Shown: positions 25,927 to 33,626 of the stretch, piece after piece
Layout: every line of letters begins with the position of its first letter
Position numbering within the stretch: the stretch's first letter is position 1
Assembly: GCF_003315245.1 (NCBI RefSeq)
Contig: NZ_QNRT01000002.1
Location: forward strand, 728,206-792,205
Reading direction: 5' to 3'
DNA: 64,000 nucleotides
Source: Arenicella xantha
GTDB lineage: Bacteria > Pseudomonadota > Gammaproteobacteria > Arenicellales > Arenicellaceae
Notes under the pieces: generated by a model
The model's input: only the letters and a program-made list of their open reading frames with translations
Databases searched by the model: none
What the model was told of the DNA's origin: nothing
Position numbers and translations under genes: made by a program

Positions 25927-26054
25927 TAACAACGTTTACTAAAGCTTCAGAAAACTTGCTTACGCTAAATATGCGCAATGTATTCGGGCTCCAACACTCG
26001 TTCTTAATGCAATGTATTCACACACTTAATCGAACACTCATGAGGATTATCCAA

Positions 26055-27470
26055 ATGAACAAAATGACCAAAATAGCCGCGTTTATCGGCGTTGCACTTG
26101 TGGCAAGCGGTGCCAACGCAGCAGATTGGAACGTAACGCAAAGCGCCGATATTACTGTACCAGCACCGAGTATGACGCAAGGTGCAACCTCCAACGTCGC
26201 TAGCAGTAATCAAGCTCTCAACGGGATTGTTATTGACGCTGTCAATGATGATTTAGCGTCAGGCACACAAACCACAATCATCAGCTCATCGACCGGTGTG
26301 GACCTCACACAGGGGCCGTCAGTAGATGCGTCGAATCAAGCACTCAACCTGATCATTGGTAAGGATGTTGGATCAGTGAGTACGATCTCGCAAACGGTAA
26401 GTCAAACAGATTTTAGTACCACTGCGTTAACGCAAGCCGATACGTCTTCGGCCGGCGCTAACGTGCAAGCAGCGAACTTAACCGATGCCACCGGCGACAT
26501 CGACCGGTTGGTGCAGAACTACGATGAAGTGGGGAACGTCAACTTAACGCAATCAACCATGACTACTAGCGGCAACGTGCAGGGCATTAACTATGCTAAA
26601 GGGGTCAATGTGGCGACCTCAAACCTAACGCAATCAGTTAATGTCAGTGGTGTAAGTAGCATGACTCAAGGCGCGGGGAACAGCGGTGGCAATAACACCC
26701 AGATTGGTAATGCGGCCATTGCAACTACTGGCTCTCTAGATCTGACAACCCAGACTTTTACTGCCGCGGCCGACTTAACTTTAACGCAAGCTGCGTCAGG
26801 CGCTAGCAACGTGCAAGCAACTAACCTAATGAAAACGGAGTCTGGCGGTAACATTGGTGATTCCATTGGTTCCACAACTCAGACCACCACGATTGCCTCG
26901 GGCCCAGCTGACTTTTCGCAAACCGTCAGTGCGTCCGGCAACGTGCAAGCGGGGAACTTCGCTAGCTCAGACGCTGATATTTCAGATTTGACTCAAACGT
27001 TTGAAGCCTCGGGCGCTTTAGAGGTGGATTTCGATCAAACACCAACCGCAGCGGCCAACACACAAGCGGGCAATATGGCGGTGTTAGCCACAGGAACTGG
27101 CGACTTCATCGACGAAATCTCTCAAGTGTTTAACAGCTCAACGACTTTGACTGATCTTAATCAAGTCAGCGCTAGCAGCACATTAACGCAAGCTGGCAAC
27201 TTAATTGATATCACCACTGGCACCATTGATGACAGCGGAACTACGCAATTATTTACCGCGCTAGGCGGCGCCGTGACGATGAATCAGAGTGGTGCAGGCG
27301 CCGCATCAGGGAACTTGCAAGCACTTAATGCCATTGTTGATAACGCTGGAGCGGGTAGTGGCGGCACCGTCAATCAAGTGCTCACGATCGCGTCAACCTC
27401 GTTCAGCATGGTGCAGGACAACATCAGCGGTTCAGGGCAATACGGCAACTTCGTTGGCGTTAAGTATTAA
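26055..27470 (+). CDS. Exported Q/N-ladder repeat protein, putative fibre subunit
   Basis: This 471-residue protein has a signal peptide ending near GANAADWN and then consists almost wholly of about ten imperfect repeats of 35-45 residues. Each unit has the pattern LTQ, a short spacer, NxQAxN, a spacer, then LxQxF or similar; examples are NVQAANL, NVQGINY, NVQATNL, NVQAGNF, NTQAGNM and NLQALNA. Regular Gln and Asn ladders between small and beta-branched residues suggest a beta-solenoid or amyloid-like fibre. The repeats are related in style to curlin but lack its Ser-x5-Gln spacing. I chose ATG at 26055, which has AGGA eight bases upstream and gives a normal signal peptide; earlier in-frame starts lack this. 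A paralogue with the same N-terminus ends the operon. Confidence 0.8.
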   Translation: MNKMTKIAAFIGVALVASGANAADWNVTQSADITVPAPSMTQGATSNVASSNQALNGIVIDAVNDDLASGTQTTIISSSTGVDLTQGPSVDASNQALNLIIGKDVGSVSTISQTVSQTDFSTTALTQADTSSAGANVQAANLTDATGDIDRLVQNYDEVGNVNLTQSTMTTSGNVQGINYAKGVNVATSNLTQSVNVSGVSSMTQGAGNSGGNNTQIGNAAIATTGSLDLTTQTFTAAADLTLTQAASGASNVQATNLMKTESGGNIGDSIGSTTQTTTIASGPADFSQTVSASGNVQAGNFASSDADISDLTQTFEASGALEVDFDQTPTAAANTQAGNMAVLATGTGDFIDEISQVFNSSTTLTDLNQVSASSTLTQAGNLIDITTGTIDDSGTTQLFTALGGAVTMNQSGAGAASGNLQALNAIVDNAGAGSGGTVNQVLTIASTSFSMVQDNISGSGQYGNFVGVKY

Positions 27471-27489
27471 GCAACAAAGCCAATGACTT

Positions 27490-27524
27490 AATTGGCCGAG
27501 TCGCGGTACTGAACTCGGCCAATT
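27490..27524 (+). terminator. Intercistronic hairpin after the fibre gene
   Basis: AATTGGCCGAGT (27490-27501) and ACTCGGCCAATT (27513-27524) form a perfect 12-bp stem with an 11-base loop. It begins 20 bases after the stop codon of the large fibre gene and 49 bases before the next gene. No long T-run follows, so it may stop only part of the transcripts or protect the upstream mRNA. Confidence 0.65.
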
Positions 27525-27572
27525 ATCAACTCAAATTACTCCATTTAAACCTACCGAGAAAAGGCCTGCTTT

Positions 27573-28004
27573 ATGAAAACCACAGCCAAAAACCTTAACA
27601 TTCTGGTACTGCTATGCACGCTCTCATCGCCGACTCTATCGCAAACAATTAATGAGATTGGAGTACAAGAACTGCAGGAGTTTCGTCCTGGTTGGGCATC
27701 AATTCCGTCCTTGCAGCAACCGAGCTTTGCCTACGGCGAGGTCAACAACAGCAAGCTGCTAGCTGAAGCTGGGGAAAACCTAAACTACTTAACCAGCAAT
27801 AACTTGATTGTCGGCAATACGCGCGGCTATCAGGTGGTTGGTCCGAATGGCGAGGTCTTCTATGTTGACAATATTGACAAACCCAAATGCGCGGTTGTTG
27901 CGCAATACATCGAAACAGCCGGCGACTCACTACAAATTAACCAATCAGCGTCCGTGGTCAGCAACGTGTACATCGAACAAGTTGACTTTCAAGACTGCTA
28001 TTAA
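27573..28004 (+). CDS. Small exported protein of the fibre locus
   Basis: This 143-residue protein has a signal peptide (LNILVLLCTLSSPTLS, cleavage near SQT). The mature part has no repeats. It contains NTRGYQVVGPNGEVFYVDN and ends with VSNVYIEQVDFQDCY; two cysteines, near residues 103 and 142, could form a disulfide. By size and position between the fibre gene and the CsgG-like gene it could be the counterpart of CsgE/CsgF or HfaA, an export or anchoring helper. I see no clear sequence match to those families, so this is inference from context. The next gene starts 25 bases downstream. Confidence 0.7.
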   Translation: MKTTAKNLNILVLLCTLSSPTLSQTINEIGVQELQEFRPGWASIPSLQQPSFAYGEVNNSKLLAEAGENLNYLTSNNLIVGNTRGYQVVGPNGEVFYVDNIDKPKCAVVAQYIETAGDSLQINQSASVVSNVYIEQVDFQDCY

Positions 28005-28029
28005 AGACACACACACTAGAGAACCCACT

Positions 28030-29157
28030 ATGAAAACGCTACTTACAAAAATGATTATTTCCGGCTCTGTGGCCTTGCTAATGTCAGGTTGCTCGTCGGT
28101 ATCACGCTACAGCTTAGACACCGAATTTGATTCAGCTCCGGTCAAAACGAAAACCAAAATGTCTGAGGCGTTACAGTGTTTACGTCGCGAGCTCGACAAC
28201 AACTTAAGTAATCCCAGTGCTTATGTATTTATGGTACGCGACATCATTGACGGCACTATCAAACATAATAACTACTCAGATGGCCCACTATCAGACGCTG
28301 GGCGTATTCAAATGATCTCAACCTTGAGCGCCCACACCAACCCCAGCTATGGCATTGTGGTCGATCAATTCCCATTAATGTTTCAACCTATTATCAGCGA
28401 GCAAATTGGTCTGGATCGATTCGGATTTCCGTCGCAGTCGAACCTCGACAACTTTCTGCCGAAACTCACTACTGTGGCCAATACCAACCGTGCAGCAAGA
28501 GGTATGAGTGCAATACCATCGGTAACACCACTCATTATAGATGGCGCGTTCACACGGAACGATAGTTCACATCAGCGCTCGAAAGGCTATGGTCAAAATG
28601 GCGGGTATCGCGGCGACGTGGAGGAAGAAAAAAGTGGCGCACTCGACTTGGGCAAATCAGGTTCCGAGCGATCGGTTACCCTCGTAGTCAATATTATAGA
28701 TCCACAAACCAACATGATAATCGGCACGGAAGGATTCGATCTTAAGTATTACAGTAACAGCAAAACAGCCCGCTTTAGAATTGCCATTGATAACTACTAC
28801 TACGGTTTTTCCAATACCGATGTGCGGGTTGAAACCTTACATGCGGCACAACAAACCCTGCTCGATGGCGCTGCAGTTTGGATTCTCGATAACGCCTTTG
28901 GTAACAAAGTGGATTTCTCACCCTGTTTTGAGACAGCCGAAACTGTCGCATTAGGCCGTGACTCTCGTCAATTATACTCGAACGATAGTACAGCGGAACT
29001 CGCCAACTCTGAAACTCCAGCGCAGTCGCCGGATACTACTTTAGTCAGCAACAACGCAATCCAAAACGAATCGTCGCAGGCTCAGCTACGCGATGACCGA
29101 GCGCTGGCTGCAAACTGGAAAGTATGCACCAATGACTCCAACACTGACTGCGAATAA
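28030..29157 (+). CDS. CsgG/HfaB-like outer membrane lipoprotein
   Basis: This 375-residue protein is probably the secretion channel of the fibre locus. A lipobox LLMSGC gives lipidated Cys21. The middle part resembles CsgG/HfaB: an early YVFMVRDIIDGT strand, RIQMISTLS, PLIIDGAFTRND, then VTLVVNIIDPQTNMIIG, a beta-hairpin region, and a final helix VETLHAAQQTLLDGAAVWILD. These correspond in order to the CsgG fold, whose nonamer forms the curli pore. A C-terminal tail of about 75 residues rich in Ser, Gln and Asn is an addition. The start is ATG at 28030; the frame stays open upstream, but that part overlaps the preceding gene and lacks a signal peptide. The homology call is from pattern, moderately sure. 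Confidence 0.78.
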   Translation: MKTLLTKMIISGSVALLMSGCSSVSRYSLDTEFDSAPVKTKTKMSEALQCLRRELDNNLSNPSAYVFMVRDIIDGTIKHNNYSDGPLSDAGRIQMISTLSAHTNPSYGIVVDQFPLMFQPIISEQIGLDRFGFPSQSNLDNFLPKLTTVANTNRAARGMSAIPSVTPLIIDGAFTRNDSSHQRSKGYGQNGGYRGDVEEEKSGALDLGKSGSERSVTLVVNIIDPQTNMIIGTEGFDLKYYSNSKTARFRIAIDNYYYGFSNTDVRVETLHAAQQTLLDGAAVWILDNAFGNKVDFSPCFETAETVALGRDSRQLYSNDSTAELANSETPAQSPDTTLVSNNAIQNESSQAQLRDDRALAANWKVCTNDSNTDCE

Positions 29158-29174
29158 ACCCAGAGGCAATAATC

Positions 29175-29888
29175 ATGAAATCAACATTGAGTACAATTTC
29201 GATCATGCTGATCATCGCAGTCAATAGTCGTATGACATTCGCGGCGGATTGGAACGTTGATCAAACAACGTCAATCGCCGCCGAGTCGCCGAGCTTAATA
29301 CAGCATGATACCAACGTGTCGTTTCAGGCGATTAATGGCATCGCACTCGATGTTGGCAACGATGATCTAAGCAACAGCAATCAGACGACCACATTAGCCG
29401 GCAATAATATTGCGATAAGCCAAACCGGCACCAACACTAGCTCGAGTGTGCAAGCACTAAATAGCATCACCGCACACTCGATGCGAGACATCTCACAGTC
29501 GGTAGCTGGGTTTAATACAGTTGCAATGACGCAAACTGGCGCGCTCAGTGGTGGCAATATTCAAGCATTTAATTACGCGCATGCATCAACAACTATCGAA
29601 AACTTATCTCAGTCGACGAGCGGTGCAGAATGGACGGTTAGCAATGGCAATATCGGTAGCACTCAGGCGGTCAATTATGCACAAGCCAATCGCTACACCG
29701 GTAGTCTCGAGCAGTCAACGATACTGACCACCGTTAACGCCGCCATTACTGGCGGCTTAACCACTCGCATCAACAGTGTGCAAGGATCAATTATCGGACT
29801 AAGCACGCCAATCATGCAGAGCGCAAGGATTGGCACGCTAAATATAGTGGGCCGTGGCACAGTCATTATAAATCACGTCGCACCTTAG
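29175..29888 (+). CDS. Second Q/N-ladder repeat protein, putative minor fibre subunit
   Basis: This 237-residue exported protein is a shorter paralogue of the large fibre protein. After the signal peptide both begin AADWNVxQ and share QAINGIALDVGNDDL-like and NQTT patterns. About four to five ladder units follow (SFQAINGI, SVQALNSI, NIQAFNYA, STQAVNYA). The C-terminus changes to a non-repeat segment ending GRGTVIINHVAP. In curli the short second subunit nucleates the fibre, and in holdfast systems a repeat protein anchors it, so a nucleator, cap or anchor role is plausible but inferred. The start lies 17 bases after the CsgG-like gene, with AGAGGCAA as ribosome site. Confidence 0.78.
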   Translation: MKSTLSTISIMLIIAVNSRMTFAADWNVDQTTSIAAESPSLIQHDTNVSFQAINGIALDVGNDDLSNSNQTTTLAGNNIAISQTGTNTSSSVQALNSITAHSMRDISQSVAGFNTVAMTQTGALSGGNIQAFNYAHASTTIENLSQSTSGAEWTVSNGNIGSTQAVNYAQANRYTGSLEQSTILTTVNAAITGGLTTRINSVQGSIIGLSTPIMQSARIGTLNIVGRGTVIINHVAP

Positions 29889-29929
29889 CTAAAAAATAAA
29901 ACACCATTACGACGAGCGGCGCGGTTAAA

Positions 29930-31336
29930 TTAATTTTGCACCGCGGTTGCTTCGAACACGAGGACCCAATCCTGACCACGACCAGCGGTAGGCGGCGTGA
30001 ATATCTGATACGTTTGGTTGTCGCGGTCGCGCGGCGATACGCGGAATTCATAGCTCACGCCATAGCGTGGATCAAACCAGTATTTCTTTGAACGCACCGC
30101 ATTAAGCTGACTTTGGTCAAGGGTAAACGCTTCGCCCATCGGGGAGTAAACAATAATTCTGGAGCGGTCGACTGAGCGCATCGCACGAATTTTCGCCGGG
30201 CCACGTAAGGGACCATCCACCACCAAACTTTGGTCGGGGAGCAGCGTATGGAATCTATTGGCCTCCATAAAACGACGCATAAACCCAAGCTGCATCGCAC
30301 CAGGATGATCAAGCGCCTCCCACCAAGGAATATTGGCACCGATCGCTGGCTCACGTCCAGCCTGCCACATTTGCCAAATATTATTATTCCCATAAGTATG
30401 ACCACAGGCACCGGCCATCACCGACCACCATGCGGCCTGACGTACGTCGTCGTCATCAAAGCGTTCCAATCGATTATGGTCCTTCAAATAAAAACCAACG
30501 GGTATCCCTTCGTATCGAGGCTCACCATCAAGCGTCGGACGCAGCGGCTTGAGTGCTAAATCGCGCTCAGCATATAAACCTGTGTCCAAGTTACGGCCCG
30601 CATGTGAAGTCTGTGACATATGAAAATCAAGCCACTTTGCATCGTGCAACTGAGCAGACGATTGTCCCGGCCCCCGTGGATGAAAGGTAATCAGGTGGTT
30701 ACCATCATCGCCATCACGAAGCCCGGCAGCCATCGCATCAATGATGCCACGTTCTTCTTTGGTGACCACGTTTTGGTCTCCGCCTAAAATCCAAATGATC
30801 GGCTTATCTTTATAACGCTGCCCGAGAAACTGACCATAGCTATAAGCATTGTCAACGGTGAAGACTTTATTCGCATCGCCAGTTTTCCAGTATTTTCCCC
30901 AAGTCGGTAATAAACCAACAAACATACCTAATGCTTCTGCACGATCCACCACATAATCTGCATGCTTAAAATAGTTTTGATTCGGCTTAGATGGGTCTAA
31001 ATCAATCAGCGGTAATTCACCATAAGCGTTCGGTTCAATCAGTCCATTAAGCTCGGCTAATGCTACAGTTTGAATCACCGTGAAACCTTTCCTCGCTCGG
31101 TCATTAAGGTAACGATCCACTTCCTCACGATTCAAGCGGTGAATTAAACTCCACGCAGTGTCTCCCAAGTAAAAGAAAGGTGCTTGGTCGCGGTATTGCA
31201 AATACCGCCCATTTGATGAGACCTCTAGCCGAGGCAATACTGACTCACTTTGCGCTTGCGCTGTGGCGACTCGCCCGATCACAAGACTTAGACTTAATAG
31301 AAGCACTGGAATAATTGACTGAATTTTCATTGGCAA
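29930..31336 (-). CDS. Exported DUF4038/GH140-like glycoside hydrolase
   Basis: This 468-residue enzyme is a probable TIM-barrel glycosidase of the DUF4038 group, which includes GH140 apiosidase acting on rhamnogalacturonan II side chains. The signal peptide ends near residue 29. The barrel begins with FFYLGDTAWSLIHRL, then GFTVIQTVALAE, MFVGLLPTWGKYW and WILGGDQN (Asp187, likely acid/base), and TLDGEPRYEG (Glu272, likely nucleophile). The last ~90 residues (about 375-468) form the C-terminal beta domain often described as putative collagen-binding. The true substrate is not certain, though pectin-like or other algal/plant glycans fit the other hydrolases here. Confidence 0.88.
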   Translation of the reverse strand: MPMKIQSIIPVLLLSLSLVIGRVATAQAQSESVLPRLEVSSNGRYLQYRDQAPFFYLGDTAWSLIHRLNREEVDRYLNDRARKGFTVIQTVALAELNGLIEPNAYGELPLIDLDPSKPNQNYFKHADYVVDRAEALGMFVGLLPTWGKYWKTGDANKVFTVDNAYSYGQFLGQRYKDKPIIWILGGDQNVVTKEERGIIDAMAAGLRDGDDGNHLITFHPRGPGQSSAQLHDAKWLDFHMSQTSHAGRNLDTGLYAERDLALKPLRPTLDGEPRYEGIPVGFYLKDHNRLERFDDDDVRQAAWWSVMAGACGHTYGNNNIWQMWQAGREPAIGANIPWWEALDHPGAMQLGFMRRFMEANRFHTLLPDQSLVVDGPLRGPAKIRAMRSVDRSRIIVYSPMGEAFTLDQSQLNAVRSKKYWFDPRYGVSYEFRVSPRDRDNQTYQIFTPPTAGRGQDWVLVFEATAVQN

Positions 31337-32016
31337 ATCCTAATTGTCGGCATTGAAACCAGTTGATTCTAAGCTATAAGCAACTTACTTGCCTATAATC
31401 GCTGATATTCGATGTGGTCCAAGATCTATTTTTGCAATTTATATCGAAATTTAAACCGATGATTTCACATGCGCCTAACTCCGCCATCGGTAAAATAATG
31501 GGCATATTTATACCTGTTCTCTTGTACATTTAATTGTCAGCTTTTGAACATTCAGCATCAGCATTAGTAAAGAAGCTTTATGCAAGAAAGTTTTTAGGTT
31601 AAAATTTATATTCGTTATTACGGTCAATTTGTAGACTAACTTAGCAAACGTGCTCAAGGGGCTATTTAGCGTGTGATCTACCCTCAGTGGAGCTCTGATC
31701 TCATGATTGAACTGCGTGGTTTTTAAAAGTACAAAAACACCGGTAGCGCCCCTGCTTTTGACTTTATCGATTGTTTCGAATGCGCTATATTCCATTAACT
31801 ATGAATGACCTTGCTCCACGAGCTAAGACGATCCAACACGGTAAGATTGTCAGTAACACTCTAATGAGTGACTCGTGCGATGCAGCAGCAATTTATGAGC
31901 CGTCATTAATGACCATGACATACAGCGATTGTTGCGCGCCATTCACCATTGGCACGCATCAAATCTAGCTGAATGTTCACTCAAGGTTCGGGGAATTTCC
32001 GAGCAGGAACAGGTAT
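31337..32016. other. Intergenic region between GH140-like gene and Mrp operon
   Basis: These 680 bases lie between divergent units. ACCGATG (31455-31461) and CATCGGT (31485-31491) form a 7-bp inverted repeat that may be an operator of the glycosidase gene. Two open frames (31508-31795 minus and 31771-31968 plus) lack ribosome sites and recognisable content and are not called. The Mrp operon promoter should lie near the right end. Confidence 0.5.
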
Positions 32017-32493
32017 ATGCTAAATAAAGGGCTCGCCGCCTCTCTGATTTGTCTAACCGCGTTACTCTCGACTGAACAGGTCGAAGCGGTAGAACCGTTG
32101 CTAGCTAAAGAACTGGCCGAGCACTGCGCTCATTATGCCGCCCAGCCGATTGGCGAAGACGCTACATTTTGCGTGCGATATGTACAAGGTTTTATTGACG
32201 GAGCGGTAGCCACCGACGAACGGGTAGCCGCCAACGTTGCCGCTGAAATGAACAAAGAAGAAACGTTTTCGGAGCGAGCCATTCGATTGCGCGGCTCATC
32301 AAGACTAGAGTCTCGTTATGGGCCAACTGTTTACGCCGAGTTTTGCTTAGGCGAGCCGGTCGAACTCAAAGAAGTCGTTGAGCACGTCATTAATGACTTG
32401 ATGAATAGCCAAGTACTCGCAAGTACGCAGCTAGCACGCGATGCTGTTTACAAAGTGTTGCGACGAGACTTTCCATGTCAAACGGATCAATAA
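32017..32493 (+). CDS. Exported Rap1a/Tai-family protein
   Basis: This 158-residue protein has a signal peptide ending near VEAVEP. The mature part shows the Rap1a/Tai pattern: HCAHYAAQPIGEDATFCVRYVQGFIDGAVATDE, then YAEFCLGEPVELKEVVEHVINDL and a final FPC, with four cysteines likely forming disulfides. Some members are periplasmic immunity proteins against type VI amidase effectors. No effector gene is near, so that role is doubtful here. Its stop codon lies 2 bases before the MrpE start chosen here, so it heads the antiporter operon and may share its transcript. Confidence 0.75.
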   Translation: MLNKGLAASLICLTALLSTEQVEAVEPLLAKELAEHCAHYAAQPIGEDATFCVRYVQGFIDGAVATDERVAANVAAEMNKEETFSERAIRLRGSSRLESRYGPTVYAEFCLGEPVELKEVVEHVINDLMNSQVLASTQLARDAVYKVLRRDFPCQTDQ

Positions 32494-32495
32494 TA

Positions 32496-33008
32496 ATGAG
32501 CCAAAGCAATCAGGCGAGTAAATTGACGAGAAGATTAGGCAGAGCAGCAATATTGTTCGCACTGCTAATCGTGGCATGGGTTATTTGGTCGGGACACTAC
32601 CAGCCTCTACTGTTGATACTTGGGCTCTTTTCTTGTTTGCTCACGGTGTATCTAACCCATCGCATGGGCTATTTCAAAAATAATGTGTTCGCGCTGCGCT
32701 TTGGTGTTCGTCTATTAGGTTACTGGGCGTGGCTGGCCAAAGAAGTGGTTCGCTCAAGTCTCGATGTCGCACGAATCGTGCTCAGCCCAAGTCTGCCGAT
32801 TAGCCCGCAAGTGGTTGAGATTACCGCGACCGCTGACCACCCTGTTGATCAAGCAATGCTAGGCAATTCAATCACCTTAACGCCAGGCACCTTAGCCTTG
32901 GACGTATACGAAGGGCGAATCAAGGTTCACTGTCTGACTGCCGCTGGAGCTGATGATCTGCTCTCAGGTGGAATGGATCGACGCGTTGCGGCGCTACGGA
33001 AGAGATAA
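32496..33008 (+). CDS. mrpE: Mrp-type Na+/H+ antiporter subunit E
   Basis: This 170-residue membrane protein is the E subunit (MnhE/MrpE, MbhA-like) of a multi-subunit cation/proton antiporter. It has two or three helices near the N-terminus (AAILFALLIVAWVIWSG, LLILGLFSCLLTVYL, LLGYWAWLAKEVVRSS), followed by the soluble tail with SITLTPGTLALDV, a strong MnhE mark. ATG at 32496 follows the previous stop by 2 bases; an earlier ATG at 32475 would overlap that gene and is less likely. Confidence 0.92.
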   Translation: MSQSNQASKLTRRLGRAAILFALLIVAWVIWSGHYQPLLLILGLFSCLLTVYLTHRMGYFKNNVFALRFGVRLLGYWAWLAKEVVRSSLDVARIVLSPSLPISPQVVEITATADHPVDQAMLGNSITLTPGTLALDVYEGRIKVHCLTAAGADDLLSGGMDRRVAALRKR

Positions 33009-33010
33009 AC

Positions 33011-33292
33011 ATGTATTACGTTGTTACAATCGCGACCTTAGTCACCATGGCTCTCGCACTAGTACGAGCATTGCTCGGGCCCACGGTTTATGACCGCGTA
33101 TTGGCCGCAAACATGTTCGGTACCAAAACAGTTTTGTTACTCTCAGTGGTCGCCTTCTTGTATGGACGTCCAGACTTTCTCGATTTAGCACTTGCTTATG
33201 CGCTAATAAATTTCATCGGCGTGCTCGCCGTTCTCGAATACATTCGACGCCGCGCGAGCAGCGATACTGCCGATAACGGCACCGGCCAATAA
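33011..33292 (+). CDS. mrpF: Mrp-type Na+/H+ antiporter subunit F
   Basis: This 93-residue protein has three helices and the MnhF/MrpF core ALVRALLGPTVYDRVLAANMFGT, then FLDLALAYALINFIGVLAVLEYI. It is a small structural subunit of the complex. The gene starts 2 bases after mrpE and ends 4 bases before mrpG. Confidence 0.93.
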   Translation: MYYVVTIATLVTMALALVRALLGPTVYDRVLAANMFGTKTVLLLSVVAFLYGRPDFLDLALAYALINFIGVLAVLEYIRRRASSDTADNGTGQ

Positions 33293-33296
33293 TAGT

Positions 33297-33626
33297 ATGG
33301 AACTTTTTCTAGACATCGCCAGTTGGGCGCTGCTTTCGGTTGGCGGTGTGTTTGTCTTCATCGGTGGAATTGGCGTGTTACGCATGCCCGATCTTTATAC
33401 GCGCATCCATGCAGCGAGCTTAACTGACACCATGGGCGCAATAATGATTATTGTCGGCATTATGTTGCAGGCTGGCCTTTCACTTGCGGCCGTCAAGCTC
33501 GCCGCCACCTTACTGTTTTTACTCTTGACCAGTCCAACCGCGTCGAACGCGCTAGCAAGCGCCGCGCTACTCGCTGGTCAACGTGCTAACGACGCAGCCA
33601 AGCCGAACGAGGAACAACCAAAATGA
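33297..33626 (+). CDS. mrpG: Mrp-type Na+/H+ antiporter subunit G
   Basis: This 109-residue protein has three helices and the MnhG/MrpG pattern GGVFVFIGGIGVLRMPDLYTRIHAAS, then DTMGAIMIIVGIM and LLLTSPTASNALASAAL. It is a structural subunit of the antiporter. It overlaps the next gene by 4 bases. Confidence 0.93.
   Translation: MELFLDIASWALLSVGGVFVFIGGIGVLRMPDLYTRIHAASLTDTMGAIMIIVGIMLQAGLSLAAVKLAATLLFLLLTSPTASNALASAALLAGQRANDAAKPNEEQPK

Larger units (their letters stand above)
25419..26054. other. Intergenic region upstream of the fibre locus
   Basis: These 636 bases separate the minus-strand phosphoesterase unit from the plus-strand fibre locus. I find no gene. Several inverted repeats are present: a palindrome at 25467-25482, AAACCGT/ACGGTTT at 25518-25555, a 12-bp bulged stem at 25584-25614, and a two-part hairpin at 25889-25926. 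A long regulatory region is typical for tightly controlled surface-fibre genes. Confidence 0.55.

Noticed and set aside
25956-26054. Upstream extension of the large fibre gene from a TTG codon
   Set aside because: The extension lacks a ribosome site and would place the signal peptide inside the protein; ATG at 26055 has AGGA at a good distance.
27808-28029. Upstream extension of the CsgG-like gene
   Set aside because: The extra 74 codons overlap the preceding gene out of frame and would bury the lipoprotein signal that begins at 28030.
31508-31795. 95-codon open frame, minus strand
   Set aside because: No ribosome site or recognisable motif; the segment is AT-rich and overlaps another open frame on the other strand.
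31771-31968. 65-codon open frame, plus strand
   Set aside because: No ribosome site and no protein-like features; it overlaps the minus-strand frame and may lie in the Mrp operon promoter region.
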